Counted from the first letter of the stretch, positions 1 through 7,122 are shown. The stretch: 9,606 nt of DNA from Deltaproteobacteria bacterium (GCA_029932035.1 JAOZQV010000125.1:1-9606); one strand, 5' to 3'. The notes: generated by a model from the sequence alone, not told the origin. A program made the numbers and translations.

Positions 1-353
1 CCACAATAGCTACAAGAAAAATCTCTCTAAAACATGATTTGATTTTGAATTTTTGGGACTAAATACGCATCCCAAATGCAGTCCGGAGACGAGAATGTAA
101 ACTTGAGCCTCTGACCCCGTGAACCCCTACGATATCTTTTTGTACTGACTTGTCAACATAAATCCGAATACGACCACTTTGCTGCCGCTCTCCCCCCGGT
201 TTAAGAAACCGATGCGGAAATCATCTTGACACATCTACATGGTTCTTCTAATTTGTCGATTAAACTCTGTAGCTCGCCCAGGACAACCCGGCTACGGCGG
301 TCCATGGTCTTATGGTTGTTTTGACCGAACAAAAAAACAGAGGAGATTTCTCC
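1..353. other. Non-coding region upstream of the phosphofructokinase gene
   Basis: No convincing coding sequence was found here. The forward frames open at the left edge close at bases 7-9, 35-37 and 58-62 or so, and give no recognisable protein tail. Two small inverted repeats are visible: TTTGGGA (52-58) with TCCCAAA (70-76) around an 11-base loop, and CGGTTT (197-202) with AAACCG (206-211) around a 3-base loop. Neither is followed by a T-run, so neither looks like an intrinsic terminator. A promoter candidate lies at 226-254. The region reads as a promoter and untranslated leader; I see no known riboswitch in it. Confidence 0.6.
226..254 (+). promoter_or_regulatory. Candidate sigma-70 promoter for the phosphofructokinase gene
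   Basis: A perfect -35 hexamer TTGACA (226-231) is separated by exactly 17 bases from TAATTT (249-254). The -10 matches only three of six consensus positions, but these are the most conserved ones (T1, A2, T6). Transcription would start near 261, leaving a leader of about 90 bases before the ATG at 354. The perfect -35 and ideal spacing make it credible; the weak -10 keeps it a prediction. Confidence 0.5.
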
Positions 354-1532
354 ATGGGACAGAAGAAAGTTAAGAAAAAGCCGACTATTGCCATTTTGAC
401 CGGCGGCGGGGACGTTCCCGGCCTTAATCCTTGCATTAAGGCCTTAGTTTATCGAGCGGCAAGTGAAGGGATCAGGATCCTCGGGATCAGGCGTGGATGG
501 GCCGGGATCTTAGAGTATAACCCTGATGATCCTGAAGCCTCAAAAAACCGCGTCCAGAAACTTAACCCGGCAGAGGTCCGGACTATTGACCGCTCAGGGG
601 GGACCTATCTCCACACGTCTCGAACCAAACCGAGCGTTGTAGAGAAAAAAAACACACCAGATTTTCTCAAAAGCGCTTTCAATAAAGGAGAGGAGACCCA
701 TGACTTTACCTCTCACTGCATCAGAAGCCTGGAGCATTTGGGGATTGACGCCGTTATCCCAATAGGCGGAGATGACACCTTAAGCTTTGCGGAGAGGCTG
801 CACAGTGAAGGATTCCCCGTGATCGCCATCCCGAAGACCATGGATAACGATGTCTTTGGCACGGACTATTGCATCGGTTTCTCCACGGCCGTAACCCGGG
901 GGGTGGGATTCATTCATGCCCTCCGGACATGCACCGGTTCCCATGAAAGGATTGCGGTTATTGAGCTGTTTGGACGTTATTGCGGCGAGACGTCATTGAT
1001 ATCCGCTTACCTCGCAGGCGTCGACCGGGCCATTATCTCTGAGGTGCCCTTTGAACCTGAGAAGCTTGCCAAGTTGCTCATAAAAGATAAGAAGGCCAAT
1101 CCTAAGAATTATGTCATGGTCACAATATCTGAAGGCGCCAAGATCATCGGTGGAGAGATGTTCCTGTCAGGAGAATGCGATGCATATGGTCACCGCAGGC
1201 TTGGCGGCGTGGGAGAAGAAACAGGGGCCATTCTCAAGAAACTGACAGGCCAGGATGTGCTCAATCAGAGGCTCTCTTATCTCATGAGAAGCGGCTCACC
1301 CGACTCTTTAGACCTGATGGTAGCTGTTAATTTCGCAAATATGGCTATCGATCTCTTTCTGAAGAATGCCTTTGGCAGACTCGTCGCCTTGAGCAATGGA
1401 AACTATACGGACATCCCGCTCAGCACCATCACCACAGGTCAAAAGAGGGTGGATATACGGGAACTCTACGATATTGAAGAGTATCGTCCCAAGGTGAGGC
1501 ACGTAAGTGGAAAACCGATGTTTCTTTATTAG
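354..1532 (+). CDS. pfp: 6-phosphofructokinase, pyrophosphate-dependent type
   Basis: This is a PfkA-superfamily phosphofructokinase of 392 residues that phosphorylates fructose 6-phosphate to fructose 1,6-bisphosphate in cytoplasmic glycolysis. Visible motifs are the N-terminal phosphate-binding loop GGGDVPGLN (17-25), GGDDT (138-142) and PKTMDND (160-166) with catalytic Asp164. Asp141 and Lys161 sit at the positions equivalent to E. coli Gly104 and Gly124. In this family that Asp/Lys pair is the signature of enzymes using PPi in place of ATP, which makes the step reversible. The usual MGR substrate motif reads FGR (206-208). The start at 354 is chosen because AGGAG (341-345) lies 8 bases upstream. 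An in-frame ATG at 312 would add 14 residues but has no good ribosome site and extends beyond the conserved fold. The family is near certain; the phosphoryl donor is inferred from two residues. Confidence 0.93.
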   Translation: MGQKKVKKKPTIAILTGGGDVPGLNPCIKALVYRAASEGIRILGIRRGWAGILEYNPDDPEASKNRVQKLNPAEVRTIDRSGGTYLHTSRTKPSVVEKKNTPDFLKSAFNKGEETHDFTSHCIRSLEHLGIDAVIPIGGDDTLSFAERLHSEGFPVIAIPKTMDNDVFGTDYCIGFSTAVTRGVGFIHALRTCTGSHERIAVIELFGRYCGETSLISAYLAGVDRAIISEVPFEPEKLAKLLIKDKKANPKNYVMVTISEGAKIIGGEMFLSGECDAYGHRRLGGVGEETGAILKKLTGQDVLNQRLSYLMRSGSPDSLDLMVAVNFANMAIDLFLKNAFGRLVALSNGNYTDIPLSTITTGQKRVDIRELYDIEEYRPKVRHVSGKPMFLY

Positions 1533-1545
1533 AAATGACTAAAGT

Positions 1546-1631
1546 GAAATGGCTCCCTATTTCATAATCTTAATCATAATCGTAATCTTACTCAAAACGA
1601 TTATGATTAAGATTACGAGTATGATTATGAA
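1546..1631 (+). repeat. Hexamer-built palindromic intergenic repeat, copy 1
   Basis: The 18-base arm AATCTTAATCATAATCGT (1566-1583) is perfectly complementary to 1597-1614 across a 13-base loop. The arms are concatenated AATCNT hexamers, and further hexamers extend on both sides. The left edge carries the conserved non-palindromic flank GAAATGGCTCCCTATTTC (1546-1563), shared with the other two copies. The similarity may reach further left, to about 1536. A T5 run (1632-1636) follows the right edge, so the hairpin might also end transcripts from the phosphofructokinase gene. It fills most of the 128-base gap before ispG. Confidence 0.85.
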
Positions 1632-1660
1632 TTTTTGAACAGACTTCGGAGCAAATCCCC

Positions 1661-2728
1661 ATGCCTCTCAGTGAAGAACGAAAAAAGACCCGCCAGATCC
1701 ATGTTGGCGACATCCCGATAGGGGGTGATGCACCCATAGCTGTCCAGTCCATGACCAACGCTGACACCCGGGATGTCTCTGCAACTGTTCATCAGATTGA
1801 CGAGCTCTCCGACGCAGGGTGCGAGATTGTCCGCCTGGCCATCCCCGATGAAGAGGCCGTGACCGCCTTCAGACAGATCAAGAAAAAGGTCAGGCCCCCT
1901 CTCATCGCCGATATTCATTTCGACCATCGGCTTGCCCTGGGCGCCCTGAGCGCAGGCGCTGATGGGCTGAGAATCAATCCCGGAAATATCGGGAGTCAGA
2001 GAGCTGTTGAAAAGGTGGTTAACGCGGCCCGCGATGTGGAGGCCCCTATCAGAATAGGGGTCAATGCAGGATCTCTGCACAAGGAGATTCTGTCAAGATA
2101 CGGAGGCCCCAGTCCCAAGGCCATGGTTGCAAGCGCCATGGAGCATGTGCGGCTCTTAGAATCTTTAGACTTTGGCCTGATTAAAATATCGTTGAAATCA
2201 TCCAACGTTATAAACACCATCAAGGCCTATGAACTACTGAGTCAAGAGGTGGATTATCCGCTCCACCTCGGAGTCACAGAGGCAGGAACACTTATCTCTG
2301 GCACGGTAAAAAGCGCTATCGGCATTGGATATCTCTTAGCCCGGGGGATTGGCGATACCTTCCGTGTGTCTCTGACAAGAGACCCGGTAGAAGAAATCAA
2401 GGTTGCCTATGAGATCCTGAGATCTCTTGATCTCAGATCACGGGGGCCCGAGATCATATCCTGCCCAACCTGCGGCCGGTGTGAAATAGACCTTTTTTCC
2501 CTCGTGGAAAAAGTGGAGAGGGCTGTTTCAGACATCAAGGCATCGCCAAAAATAGCCATCATGGGCTGTGTGGTAAATGGACCGGGCGAGGCTAAGGAGG
2601 CGGATGTTGGCGTAGCAGGAGGCAGAGGACAGGGGATCCTGTTCAGAAAAGGAACAGTTGTAAAAAAAATACCCGAGGATCAATTAGCAGAGGTCCTCAT
2701 CAGTGAAGTCAGACGGCTGGTGGCATAA
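1661..2728 (+). CDS. ispG: 4-hydroxy-3-methylbut-2-en-1-yl diphosphate synthase (IspG/GcpE)
   Basis: IspG reductively opens 2-C-methyl-D-erythritol 2,4-cyclodiphosphate to HMBPP, the penultimate step of the MEP isoprenoid pathway, using a [4Fe-4S] cluster. The 355-residue length matches the short bacterial form without the insertion found in plant and chlamydial enzymes. The N-terminal barrel is recognisable from IAVQSMTNADTRDV (26-39) and ADIHFDHRLA (83-92), and from RINPGNIG (104-111). The C-terminal cluster domain has CPTC (Cys268, Cys271) and GCVVNGPGE (302-310), giving Cys303 and Glu310 as the other two ligands, matching E. coli Cys270, Cys273, Cys305 and Glu312. The ATG at 1661 follows a modest ribosome site CGGAGC (1647-1652). 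No promoter was recognised in the repeat-filled gap upstream, so it may depend on read-through or on an atypical promoter. A strong terminator lies downstream at 2885-2911. Confidence 0.97.
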   Translation: MPLSEERKKTRQIHVGDIPIGGDAPIAVQSMTNADTRDVSATVHQIDELSDAGCEIVRLAIPDEEAVTAFRQIKKKVRPPLIADIHFDHRLALGALSAGADGLRINPGNIGSQRAVEKVVNAARDVEAPIRIGVNAGSLHKEILSRYGGPSPKAMVASAMEHVRLLESLDFGLIKISLKSSNVINTIKAYELLSQEVDYPLHLGVTEAGTLISGTVKSAIGIGYLLARGIGDTFRVSLTRDPVEEIKVAYEILRSLDLRSRGPEIISCPTCGRCEIDLFSLVEKVERAVSDIKASPKIAIMGCVVNGPGEAKEADVGVAGGRGQGILFRKGTVVKKIPEDQLAEVLISEVRRLVA

Positions 2729-2783
2729 ACTGGCCGCAAAGCGCACCACAACTTTAGGCATTTAATTTCTGAATATTTAGTGA

Positions 2784-2849
2784 CTGAACGAAAATCACGC
2801 TTTGGCGTGATTCAGACACGATTTTGGTCCCGCAGGACGGGATAAAAAT
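2784..2849. repeat. Tandem pair of short intergenic hairpins
   Basis: The first hairpin pairs ATCACGC (2794-2800) with GCGTGAT (2805-2811) around TTTG. It is extended by CTGA (2784-2787) with TCAG (2812-2815) across a 6-base bulge. The second pairs TCCCG (2828-2832) with CGGGA (2838-2842) around CAGGA, with an outer ATTTT/AAAAT pairing (2821-2825 with 2845-2849). Neither has a T-run on the plus strand. Such paired hairpins look like a dispersed repeat unit, but only one copy is present here, so that is inference. Confidence 0.5.
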
Positions 2850-2884
2850 TCACACAAGTTAGGACGAAATAACTGCCACATTTG

Positions 2885-2911
2885 ACCCCGCCAGGGGCGG
2901 GGTTGTTTTTT
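2885..2911 (+). terminator. Strong intrinsic terminator downstream of ispG
   Basis: ACCCCGCC (2885-2892) pairs perfectly with GGCGGGGT (2896-2903) around a 3-base AGG loop, giving an 8-bp, mostly GC stem. It is followed by TG and a run of six T (2906-2911). This is a textbook Rho-independent terminator and the only clear one in the window. It lies 157 bases past the ispG stop and separates ispG from proS-rel. Confidence 0.9.
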
Positions 2912-2913
2912 GA

Positions 2914-2995
2914 TTCATACTCTTAATCGTAATCTTAATCATAATCGTTTTTGAGTAAGATTACGATTAAGATTATGAAATAGAGAAGTCATTTC
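2914..2995 (-). repeat. Hexamer-built palindromic intergenic repeat, copy 2 (inverted)
   Basis: The 24-base arm at 2914-2937 pairs with 2956-2979 with a single mismatch around an 18-base loop, the longest stem of the three copies. The arms are AATCNT hexamers with one ACTC variant. The conserved flank GAAATAGAGAAGTCATTTC (2977-2995) is on the right, so this copy is inverted relative to copy 1. It starts three bases after the terminator T-run and lies directly upstream of the proS leader. Confidence 0.85.
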
Positions 2996-3037
2996 GTTCA
3001 GACACTACTAAACTACTCAACGACTCAACTAAACCAC

Positions 3038-3044
3038 AAGGAGA
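3038..3044 (+). promoter_or_regulatory. proS ribosome binding site with long spacing
   Basis: AAGGAGA (3038-3044) is the only good Shine-Dalgarno match before the proS ATG at 3058. It leaves a 13-base spacer, longer than the 8 bases seen for the phosphofructokinase and rhodanese genes here. The start itself is secure because the conserved ProRS N-terminus (KYFIPT) begins within five residues of the ATG. Confidence 0.6.
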
Positions 3045-3057
3045 CACAAAGACAACC

Positions 3058-4785
3058 ATGCGATACTCAAAATACTTTATCCCCACACACAAAGAAGCAC
3101 CTTCGGACGCTGAGGTAATCAGCCATCAGCTGATGATCAGGGCGGGCATGATAAGGAAGCTTACATCAGGGGTGTATACCTATCTCCCCCTCTGCCTCCG
3201 GTCCATAAGAAAGGTGGAGGACATCATCAGGGAAGAGATGAACCGGGCCGGCGCGATAGAGATCCTTATGCCTGCTGTTCAGCCGGCAGAGCTGTGGCAG
3301 GAGAGCGGCAGATGGGAGCATTATGGCCGCGAACTCTTGAGGTTTAAAGACCGCCACGATCGCGAGGCCTGTTTTGGGCCCACCCACGAGGAGGTAATCA
3401 CTGATCTTATACGAAAGGAGATCCACTCCTACAAACAGATGCCGATCAATCTCTACCAGATTCAAACCAAATTCAGGGATGAGATAAGACCCAGGTTCGG
3501 CATCATGCGCGGCCGTGAATTCATAATGAAAGATGCCTATAGTTTTGATGTTGATGAAGAGGGGGCCAACCTCAGCTATGAAGCCATGTATGAGGCCTAC
3601 ACAAGGATATTTGACAGGTGCGGCCTTAAATTCAGGGCAGTGGAGGCAGATACAGGCGCCATTGGTGGGAGCTATTCCCATGAATTCATGGTGTTAGCGG
3701 AAACAGGAGAGGATCAGATTATCAACTGCACAGGGTGCGATTATGCTGCCAATCTGGAAAGGGCAGAGGTGAAACCGTCAGAGACTCTGCCTGAGTCAGA
3801 TGTCCAGGAGTTGAACCCGATCATTGAGGTGGCCACCCCCGGCATAAAAACAGTGGAAGAGGTTGCCGACTTTCTCTCTGTTTTACCCTCCCAGCTCATT
3901 AAATCCCTTATCTTTGTCGTAGACGGTGAAGAGATCGCCGTCCTGATAAGGGGCGATCATGAGCTAAACGAGGCCAAGCTCAAGAGTCTCTTAGGCGCGC
4001 AAACAGTTGAATTGGCCTTTGAACGCGTGGTTGAAGAAATTACGGGCGCGCCTGTCGGCTTTGCAGGTCCGGTAGGCCTGAATATAAGGATTGTGGCTGA
4101 CCACGCACTGAAAGGGATGAGGGATTTCGTTACCGGCGGGAACAGGAAGGACCTGCATCTTCGAAACGTAAATATGAAACGGGACTTTGAAGTTGACCTC
4201 TTCGGTGACCTGCGGGTAATCACCTCCCAAGACAGTTGCCCGAGATGCGGCAGGAAAATTGAATTCGGAAGGGGCATAGAGGTGGGGCATATTTTTAAAT
4301 TAGGCACCAAGTACAGTCAGGCTCTTAAAGCGGTCTTTCTGAACCATCAGGGGAAAGAGACTCCAATTATTATGGGGTGCTATGGCATAGGGGTCGGAAG
4401 AACCGTGGCAGCCGCCATAGAACAGAACCATGACAAAGATGGCATCATCTTCCCAATTCCAATCGCCCCTTTTGAGGTTATAATCCTCCCTTTACAGATG
4501 CACGACACAGGGGTAGTAGAAACAGCGGAAAAGATTTACACAGAGCTTTTAGATATTAAGGTCGACACTCTCCTTGATGACAGGGACGAACGGGCGGGTG
4601 TCAAGTTCAACGACGCAGACCTGCTTGGCATACCAATTCGTGTCACAGTGGGTGTCAAGGGGATCAAGGGTGGTCAGGTAGAGATTAAGCTGCGGTCCGA
4701 AACCGAGAGTTTCTTCGTACCCATCAATAATGCAGCATCCTCTATAAATGAGAAAGTGGAAGCCCTAAATGATTCGCCTAAATGA
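3058..4785 (+). CDS. proS: Prolyl-tRNA synthetase, bacterial type with editing domain
   Basis: This class II synthetase charges tRNA-Pro with proline in the cytoplasm. The 575 residues are the normal length for the bacterial form. In order: N-terminal catalytic segment with the GVYTYLPL region (38-45) and FGPTHEE (106-112), motif 2 around FRDEIRPRFGIMRGREF (139-155), a YbaK-like INS editing domain (roughly 225-405), motif 3 GCYGIGVGRT (440-449), and the C-terminal anticodon-binding domain (about 470-565). The INS domain retains Lys282 and His367 at positions that look equivalent to the E. coli editing residues, so hydrolysis of Ala-tRNA-Pro is expected. CxxC pairs at 224/227 and 394/397 flank the INS domain and could bind zinc; as I recall, E. 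coli ProRS lacks them. The gene's last 17 bases overlap rel, indicating co-transcription. Confidence 0.98.
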   Translation: MRYSKYFIPTHKEAPSDAEVISHQLMIRAGMIRKLTSGVYTYLPLCLRSIRKVEDIIREEMNRAGAIEILMPAVQPAELWQESGRWEHYGRELLRFKDRHDREACFGPTHEEVITDLIRKEIHSYKQMPINLYQIQTKFRDEIRPRFGIMRGREFIMKDAYSFDVDEEGANLSYEAMYEAYTRIFDRCGLKFRAVEADTGAIGGSYSHEFMVLAETGEDQIINCTGCDYAANLERAEVKPSETLPESDVQELNPIIEVATPGIKTVEEVADFLSVLPSQLIKSLIFVVDGEEIAVLIRGDHELNEAKLKSLLGAQTVELAFERVVEEITGAPVGFAGPVGLNIRIVADHALKGMRDFVTGGNRKDLHLRNVNMKRDFEVDLFGDLRVITSQDSCPRCGRKIEFGRGIEVGHIFKLGTKYSQALKAVFLNHQGKETPIIMGCYGIGVGRTVAAAIEQNHDKDGIIFPIPIAPFEVIILPLQMHDTGVVETAEKIYTELLDIKVDTLLDDRDERAGVKFNDADLLGIPIRVTVGVKGIKGGQVEIKLRSETESFFVPINNAASSINEKVEALNDSPK

Positions 4786-6910
4786 CATCACCTCCGAGCT
4801 CATCAGCTACCATCCAAAGGCAGATATCGAGCTGATAGAAAAGGCCTATGTTTACTCGGCCAAGGTTCACCAGGGCCAGATCCGCCTTTCGGGAGAGCCC
4901 TATCTTTCCCATCCCTTGGAGGCCGCTCACATCCTTGCTCAGCTCAAAATGGATGTGATCTGCATTGCCGCCGGCCTGCTGCATGATGTTATCGAAGATA
5001 CCGATGTAGAGTTAACTGAAATAAAAGATCTTTTTGGCGAAGAAACCGCCAATATCGTGGACGGCGTTACAAAAATAGGCAAAATGCACTTTGTGAATCG
5101 TGAGCAGCGCCAGGCCGAGAATGTAAGGAAGATGATCCTTGCCATGTCTTCTGATATTCGCGTGATCCTCGTCAAATTGGCCGATCGCGTTCACAATATG
5201 AGGACCTTGGGTTTCCAACCAGAAGCAAAACAGAGACTCATAGCAACCGAAACCTTAGACATCTATGCTCCCTTGGCTGGGAGGATGGGCATTAACTGGA
5301 TCAAATCGAGTTTGGAAGATCTATGCCTGTTTTACTTAGAACCCGAGATCTATGCCAACATCAAGAATGCGACCGCACAGAGAAGGGGCGAGATGAATGC
5401 ATTCATGGACGAGGTCAAAAAGGATCTTTCAGCCAAGTTGGCGGAATTCAATATCCAGGGTACAGTCAAGGCGAGACAAAAGCATTTCTACAGCATATAC
5501 AAGAAAATGTCGGACCAGGATCTCACGGTGGACCAGGTCTATGATATTCTGGCATTTCGGGTTATCGTCAATTCTATCAAAGAATGCTACGAGGTCTTAG
5601 GGCATATCCATTCTGTATGGAAACCGGTCCAGGGGAGGTTCAAAGACTATGTCTCTGTTCCAAAGGCAAACATGTATCAGTCCCTCCATACAACTGTGAT
5701 AGGCCCACTTGGACAGAGAATGGAGATCCAGATCAGGACATGGGAGATGAACAGGGTGGCAAAGTCGGGAATTGCAGCCCACTGGAAGTATAAGGAGGGG
5801 TCAATTGCAACCAAGGCCGACGAAAAACAGTTTGCCTGGCTGCAGCAACTCTTAGATTGGCAAAAAAATCTCAAGGACCCCCAGGAGTTCTTAGAGTCTG
5901 TCAAAATGGACCTTTTTCCTGATGAGGTTTACGTTTTTACACCAAAAGGGGATGTCAAGGCATTCCCCAAGGGGGCCACAATAATTGATTTTGCATACGG
6001 TATACACTCGGAAATAGGGAAGAAATGTATGGGGGGCAAGATAAACGGCAAAATGGTCCCCCTCCGATACCAGCTCAAGAACGGAAATATTGTAGAAATC
6101 ATCACATCCCCAAGGCAACACCCAAGTAAAGACTGGCTAAAATTTGTAAAAACCCCTAAGGCAAAAACCAAGATACGGCAATGGATAAGGACAGAGGAAA
6201 GAGATGAAAGCATAAGCTTAGGGAAAAGCATCCTGGAAAAGACCCTTCAGCATGAGGGCTTATCCCAGATCAATATTTTTAAAAGTGAACAGATCTCGGC
6301 AGTAGCTGACGAGCTTTCTTTTAATTCGGTTGAAGAGTTAGCCGCACAGGTTGGTTTTGGCAAGGTCTCGCCGAGGCAGATAGTTGGTCGGCTCAAACCC
6401 AAGTTAGGCATCACAAAAGATAAGTCACAGGGCCTCGTCACCAAAGTGGTAGGCCGTTTTTTGCGGCCTAAGGAGGGCCGCGGGATAAAGGTAGACGGGG
6501 TAAGTGATATGCTGCTCCATTTTGCCAAATGCTGCCACCCGCTTCCTGGAGAAAAGGTGATTGGGTTTATCACTCGCGGTCGCGGCATCACAATCCACCA
6601 GGAAACCTGCAGACACATCAAAAACGCCGAGTCCGACAGACTGGTGCCAGTGTCGTGGGACCATGGTGAAAATGAGGTATATCCGGCCACGCTGAAGGTA
6701 ACCACTGTGGAGAGAAAGGGAATCTTAGCTGATATAAGTATGATTTTAACCCAGAAGGATGCCAACATTATCCATGCCGAGATCAAGACCACGGTAGACA
6801 ATAAAGGCATCTCGTTTTTTACCATCGAGGTGGAAAGCTACAAACAGATGCAGGATATTATGAGCGCCATCAAAAAGGTGAGGAACGTGTTAATTGTGGA
6901 GAGGGTCTAA
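4769..6910 (+). CDS. rel: Bifunctional (p)ppGpp synthetase/hydrolase, Rel/SpoT family
   Basis: This enzyme makes and degrades the alarmone (p)ppGpp and so sets the stringent response. All domains of a long Rel protein (713 residues) are present. The HD hydrolase domain has His48, HDVIED (72-77), Asp139 and Asn143, the complete set of metal and catalytic residues. The synthetase domain has KHFYSIYKKM (238-247), Asp259, RFKD (290-293), YQSLHTT (303-309) and EIQIRT (319-324). TGS covers about 383-445, a helical segment follows, a zinc-finger-like region has CCHPLPGE (588-595) and Cys614, and an ACT domain covers 641-713. RFKD, as opposed to the EFDD form of synthetase-only RelA, together with the intact HD site, indicates both activities. 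The usual P in the RPKH motif is Q (237). The start overlaps proS by 17 bases with only a weak TGGAAG site (4757-4762), so translational coupling to proS is likely. Confidence 0.97.
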   Translation: MIRLNDITSELISYHPKADIELIEKAYVYSAKVHQGQIRLSGEPYLSHPLEAAHILAQLKMDVICIAAGLLHDVIEDTDVELTEIKDLFGEETANIVDGVTKIGKMHFVNREQRQAENVRKMILAMSSDIRVILVKLADRVHNMRTLGFQPEAKQRLIATETLDIYAPLAGRMGINWIKSSLEDLCLFYLEPEIYANIKNATAQRRGEMNAFMDEVKKDLSAKLAEFNIQGTVKARQKHFYSIYKKMSDQDLTVDQVYDILAFRVIVNSIKECYEVLGHIHSVWKPVQGRFKDYVSVPKANMYQSLHTTVIGPLGQRMEIQIRTWEMNRVAKSGIAAHWKYKEGSIATKADEKQFAWLQQLLDWQKNLKDPQEFLESVKMDLFPDEVYVFTPKGDVKAFPKGATIIDFAYGIHSEIGKKCMGGKINGKMVPLRYQLKNGNIVEIITSPRQHPSKDWLKFVKTPKAKTKIRQWIRTEERDESISLGKSILEKTLQHEGLSQINIFKSEQISAVADELSFNSVEELAAQVGFGKVSPRQIVGRLKPKLGITKDKSQGLVTKVVGRFLRPKEGRGIKVDGVSDMLLHFAKCCHPLPGEKVIGFITRGRGITIHQETCRHIKNAESDRLVPVSWDHGENEVYPATLKVTTVERKGILADISMILTQKDANIIHAEIKTTVDNKGISFFTIEVESYKQMQDIMSAIKKVRNVLIVERV

Positions 6911-7122
6911 GAGGCTGCTTGATACCTGACCTTTGACTGCTTCACAACCCGGCCTGACCTGATACAGCTTGTGCATGCCTTGATCTTCACTGTCTGGCCA
7001 TTTCTGACACATCTCACATTCTGAAGATTGGGGTACCAGCGCTTTTTGGTCTTATTATGGGCGTGACTGACATTATATCCCGTTACCGGCCTTTTGCCGC
7101 AGATTTCGCATACCTTTGCCAT
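6907..7122 (-). CDS. rpmB: 50S ribosomal protein L28, zinc-ribbon (four-cysteine) form
   Basis: L28 is a small basic protein of the large ribosomal subunit. The 71 residues begin MAKVCEICGKRP and contain the family pattern GYNVSHAHNKTKKRWYPNLQ (15-34). Cys5/Cys8 and Cys50/Cys53 form the two CxxC knuckles of the zinc-binding C+ paralogue type; an extra Cys38 is present. A good ribosome site, AAGGAGA on the minus strand, lies just upstream of the ATG, and a promoter sits at 7170-7198. The gene is convergent with rel: its TAG stop (6907-6909) and the rel TAA (6908-6910) overlap, so there is no room for a terminator between them. It appears monocistronic here. Confidence 0.97.
   Translation of the reverse strand: MAKVCEICGKRPVTGYNVSHAHNKTKKRWYPNLQNVRCVRNGQTVKIKACTSCIRSGRVVKQSKVRYQAAS

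Larger units (their letters stand above)
2729..3057. other. Structured intergenic region between ispG and proS
   Basis: There is no gene in these 329 bases. In order they hold a hairpin at 2784-2815, a second hairpin at 2821-2849, an intrinsic terminator at 2885-2911, palindromic repeat copy 2 at 2914-2995, an 8-base quasi-tandem repeat at 3005-3028 and the proS ribosome site. The sequences TAGTGACTGAACGAAA (2778-2793) and TTTCGTTCAGACACTA (2992-3007) are inverted copies of each other with one mismatch and bracket the block. No clear sigma-70 promoter for proS was found. Confidence 0.75.

Noticed and set aside
52..76. A 7-bp inverted repeat as a terminator of an upstream gene
   Set aside because: The loop is 11 bases and there is no T-run on either strand after the stem; no upstream coding end is visible.
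261..353. A riboswitch or structured leader before the phosphofructokinase gene
   Set aside because: Only short imperfect pairings (for example GTAGC with GCTAC near 270-295) are visible, with no known aptamer consensus and no terminator.
1625..2080. A 151-residue frame antisense to ispG
   Set aside because: It mirrors conserved IspG coding sequence, and its start region is in the repeat-bearing gap. No family match is recognised.
3166..3681. A 171-residue frame antisense to proS
   Set aside because: It lies entirely within the ProRS catalytic core, which explains the open frame.
6247..6825. A 192-residue frame antisense to rel
   Set aside because: It lies wholly inside the conserved C-terminal part of rel, shows no recognisable domain and has the composition expected of a shadow frame.
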